A stretch of DNA of 12,228 bases from Flammula alnicola. Taxonomy: Eukaryota > Basidiomycota > Agaricomycetes > Agaricales > Strophariaceae. The translations under genes and the position numbers were made by a program. Each line of letters opens with the position of its first letter. Position 1 is the first letter of the stretch. The notes beneath the pieces are model-generated. The model did no database searches. It saw nothing but the letters and a program-made list of their open reading frames with translations, and was not told where the DNA came from. Positions 9,366 through 12,228 of the stretch are shown here, in pieces. Location: contig JADNRV010000821.1 in assembly GCA_015499995.1 (NCBI GenBank), positions 1 to 12,228 on the forward strand. Direction: 5' to 3'.

Positions 9366-11656
9366 TCATAGTCCAAGGAACGAAACAACAGGTGACATGC
9401 TGAGTCCCAGGATCGCATCAAACATTTCTTGTCCATCGGGTGTCATATTCATCTTCAGAACAGCATCTTCATCCGCGACATCGGGAGACAAGTTCGGGGC
9501 AGGGAAAGGCTTCCCCAGGACCGGACAAACCGTTCCTGGTGTCGGAAGTGTGCCGTCATCGAAATATTTTCTGACATACTGCTGCGTACATAGCGAAGGG
9601 GCCGATAGGGATGTATGCTGCGCAGATCAAACCAGAGAGATTCAAGTTGAGTTGGATGGATGTCAACCGCAGGACTTACCCCCGAAGAATCTTGTGTAAG
9701 CACGACTGATCCATTAAAACTGTAAGCCATTCTCTTCGCCCTGAGGGAAATTTAGACTGTCAGAGCGCTATGAATCTGGATAGTAGAGCTCTACTCACGA
9801 CCACAGCGGTGTTACCGGGTCTGTCGATGACGAATTGATTACTATGTCCTGGAAACAATTGATAGGATATCCTCACCTGCGGTGTTTCCAATGACCAAAA
9901 GTGGATGACTGGTATTCCCCTGGAAAGGACCTTGATTTTTGGAAAAATACAGTCGGCAGCCATGTCAGTGGTCGGTCGTCTGCCAAAGCTCACCTCTAAA
10001 ATGTTTCTTTGGGTAGCTTGGCCACCCGCTACAAGAAATCCTAACACCAGACCAGATTTCGCCCCAGTCAGAGACATTCATCATCATTTTAAGATGAGCT
10101 TCGGCAGATTCCAGGTTACTCGGGACGTCTTCACCGTCATTGCAAATAATGGCCATGGCCGCGTCATCGACAACTTCAAAAATGTGTGCCGACGAGTCGC
10201 AGGAGCATTCAAACGGAGGAGGCGTGAATGCTGTGAAAAGCAGACTTCCATCGCCAGAAGCTAGATCAGCCAGACCGCGTGCAAGGAGGGGAAATGTCGC
10301 GTAAGGAGTGAAGAGGGACATCAGCACGGCAACTCGCAACTTCGCGTAGTCTAAGAGGCCGTAACTTGACGCTACTTTGATTGGCCGTGGCTGGGACTGT
10401 ACCGAGGCGTATAACTTGGTTAGGTTTTGACGAATGTCTTCTGGAGTTGGCGCCCAAAAGTCGCAGCCCTCGGAACCAGCTTCTACGCATCCAGTGAAAA
10501 AGCTCTCCAATGCTTTGTTCGTGTCCATCAGACTGGTTGACAGTTTCGCTGGTTTAGTTGGGCGTAAATACTTGAGAGACAAATGAAGAAGATATCACAT
10601 ACTAGCGAAATAGTCCTCGGCATCGGTCACGCCATCTACCACCATGCGCTCGATTCTGTCCTGTGTCAGACCCAAAACTTAGTATCTTTCTTCTCTCTTT
10701 CTATCCTGGTATAGCGAGGATCCTTACAGGAAACAGCGATGCAAAGACAGCACCTAACACAGTGCCATAGCTGGTAACATCATCAAGAGCAAGAACTACG
10801 CTCAGCGGGTCAAGTAAAGCGCGACTCACGAGAAACCCCAATACTGCAGCTTGGACTTCCCATGGCCTTCAACGATACGAAGCATATCTCGAGCTGTATT
10901 TTCCGTGTTGATATGCCTCAGATACCCCGAATCACTCTCTGCAGCAAGCTGGCCGGCCACAAGTGCGCGCGCCCACGTTCTCGCAACGCCTTCGTACGAA
11001 TTGTTCACCACTGTTAAGCCAAGGCCGCCCCAAATGGCGCGTTCGGCATTGCGTTTGAAGAAGGAGACGCGTGGAGTAGAGAACCCAATGCCACGCGGAT
11101 CGAACCCGACAATGTCGAACTGAGGACCGACGATGGTGCTCAAGCGGTCTCCTCCTGGGCCTACTATGGGGAGTACCCCGCTTCCACCTGGTCCCCCAGG
11201 GTTGAAGAGGAGAGGCCCCCGATATGACTTCGAAGTGGGTGGCAACGAGGAAGGTTTACGGACGAGCGCGATTGCTGCTTCCTTGCCTTCCGCATCCGAA
11301 TAGTCGAGCGGTACCTAGAATGTGCAGAAAGCAGAAAGAATTACGCCTTGCGGTTAGTTTCGTTGCCAATGTTGACTTACAAGTAGACGGGCGCATTGAC
11401 GTCCTGGAGCACAATCAGTCCATATAAGTTCTTTGCTTGGGGGAAGCTACAAAAGGGTAAGATTGATTTTAATAGCGCCCAGAAAAATAAAGCAAATGAC
11501 ACGAGCCTTCTCCCAAGAAAAATCAAGTCCGTCTACCGTGGCCTGGCCGACTAAGTCAGGCGATGCGATTTCAGAGAGTCGATAACGCAATAGTGTGCCT
11601 CCGAGGATGATGATAAGGACTCCAGAAATAATGGTCGACGACGCCCTTCGCAACAT
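9366..11656 (-). CDS. Alpha/beta hydrolase, peptidase S33 / TAP-like family
   Basis: A serine hydrolase resembling tripeptidyl aminopeptidases (alpha/beta-hydrolase fold with a TAP-like C-terminal domain). Its substrate cannot be read from the sequence. Exons in transcript order: 11656-11507, 11446-11381, 11314-10830, 10770-10728, 10660-10603, 10548-9994, 9930-9877, 9820-9799, 9740-9680, 9617-9366; total 1746 nt, 581 residues, all in frame. A basic start (MLRR) and hydrophobic residues about 8-23 form a signal peptide or signal anchor, so it should enter the secretory pathway. NPGGPGGSG (110-118) and FDPRGIG (143-149) are family motifs. The nucleophile is S234 in GFSYG, the acid D471 in GNTADPVTP, and the base H499 in TQDSSGH. 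A Cys-containing segment (PSLCTQQYVRKYF) closes the TAP domain. The first intron fits the family best as GC-AG (11506-11447). The triad is complete, so the enzyme is probably active. Confidence 0.88.
9799..9820 (-). other. 22-nt micro-exon of the hydrolase gene
   Basis: Exon 8 is 22 bases, with acceptor GACAG and donor GTGAGT. It supplies most of DPVTPLWS, including the catalytic Asp codon, which is split across the preceding intron. The following exon continues with AKRMAYSFNG as expected. Confidence 0.8.
11447..11506 (-). other. Probable GC-AG intron (first intron of the hydrolase gene)
   Basis: Splicing AAG|GCTCGT to TTTGTAG|CTT gives FSWEKLPPSKELIWTDC, which keeps the Trp-to-Pro-Ser spacing I recall for this family. 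The nearest GT donor in phase starts at 11500 (GTCATT) and would add Ala-Arg. The GT at 11502 is out of phase. Intron length is 60 nt. Confidence 0.5.
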
Positions 11657-11859
11657 CGTAGAGCAGAAACTGGATCGAGGAGCAACGACCTATGTGTGCC
11701 GGACGGATTCAGGCGACGCGTATTGCTGCTCTCGAAATTCAATTCGAGTTCCACATGATGATATTATATGTGCGAAAAGGTGCCATATAAATAGCTTCGT
11801 GTAAATGCTCAGATAGTAAGGCATTCAACAACGACTGTGACTTCCACCGTGCCCAGATA
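11657..11859. other. Intergenic region between two tandem minus-strand genes
   Basis: This is the presumed promoter of the hydrolase gene and 3' untranslated region of the gene to the right. Apart from the TATA-like motif listed separately I see nothing in it. Confidence 0.5.
11786..11793 (-). promoter_or_regulatory. TATA-like motif upstream of the hydrolase gene
   Basis: On the minus strand the motif reads TATTTATA, about 130 bases before the ATG at 11656. That would leave a leader of roughly 100 bases. It is the only clear AT-rich core in this interval. Confidence 0.35.
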
Positions 11860-12228
11860 CTAGCCGTACTCGGGATCTACGACGTATTTTGGCGGCACAG
11901 GTAGTGAGGCCTGAGGTTGCATTGGAACTATTGAAGCTGAGCGTTTTCAGGAAGATATGTTATTACTGCCAAATTACATGGCCTCGTAACATACCCAGAG
12001 TAAAAGCATGAAACAAAGAGGGTGGGAGTAAAAAACTACAGTACATCGGAAAATTCCGGCTGTCCGTGAGGCCCATCGCTTGGTAAACCATAAAACCTGC
12101 GCAACCAACTCAAGTCAATTTGGGCCTCTCGTTCTGCGTTATTTCACAAGAAAGTTTTTCTTTGGGCTCTTTGGAAAGCAGCCAGGATCGAAGATGAAAG
12201 CGGAAATGGAGCTTATAGAGGAATCAGT
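11860..12228 (-). CDS. Unrecognised gene, 3' end, entering from the right edge
   Basis: I do not recognise the product. The last two exons are well supported: 12096-11995 and 11936-11860, joined in frame across a 58-nt GTATGT...CTCAG intron and ending in TAG. They encode about 58 residues: FMVYQAMGLTDSRNFP, a hydrophobic stretch (YCSFLLPPSLFHAFTLASIVP) that could be a membrane segment, and a Pro-rich end, VPPKYVVDPEYG. Codon use is coding-like (GTG CCG, TAC GTC, GAT CCC GAG TAC GGC). A possible upstream exon ends at 12148 with donor GTGAAA (intron 12147-12097) and adds a basic segment (SWLLSKEPKEKLS), but its frame closes at 12226-12224, so another intron or the start would lie near the window edge. 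If that exon is not real, translation could start at the ATG at 12091. Confidence 0.5.

Noticed and set aside
9905..10264. Plus-strand open frame of 119 codons
   Set aside because: Shadow of the hydrolase exon on the other strand.
1..12228. Transposon, tRNA, CRISPR array or secondary-metabolite cluster
   Set aside because: No terminal repeats, transposase motifs, tRNA-like boxes or repeat-spacer arrays were seen, and none of the recognised genes is a biosynthetic core enzyme.

Overview
The window looks like about 12 kb of nuclear genome from a basidiomycete fungus, most likely a mushroom-forming agaricomycete. Three things point there: many short introns (about 45-90 nt) with GTRNGT-like donors and CTNAY-like branch sites; a DUF6533 seven-helix membrane protein, a family expanded in Agaricomycetes; and a PMT4-type protein O-mannosyltransferase with a split gene. 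I saw no tRNA or rRNA gene, CRISPR array, transposase or operon-like structure. All gene models were spliced by hand and checked only by frame continuity and family motifs.

Layout, left to right. (1) Positions 1-703 hold an unrecognised, probably partial plus-strand gene entering from the left edge; 704-1459 has short open stretches but no gene I can defend. (2) 1533-2861, plus strand: a five-exon multi-pass membrane protein with an apparent one-base deletion in its third exon, and a TATA box at 1460. (3) 3479-6779, plus strand: a complete ten-exon PMT4 gene of 929 residues, the only clear housekeeping gene, acting in the ER membrane to start O-mannosylation. (4) 7527-9174, plus strand: a twelve-exon DUF6533 membrane protein of 331 residues. 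(5) 9366-11656, minus strand: a ten-exon alpha/beta hydrolase of the peptidase S33 / TAP-like family, 581 residues, with an intact Ser-Asp-His triad. It is convergent with (4). (6) 11860-12228, minus strand: the 3' end of an unrecognised gene entering from the right edge, in tandem with (5).

The genes do not form an obvious pathway. PMT4 modifies secretory and membrane proteins, and its neighbours are membrane or secretory-pathway proteins, but nothing in the sequence links them functionally. The main points of interest are the frameshift in gene 2, several unusual splice features (19-nt, 22-nt and possibly 9-nt exons, a likely GC-AG intron, AAG acceptors, an intron that can be retained in frame), and the unrecognised coding signal at both edges. 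I found no convincing novel system.
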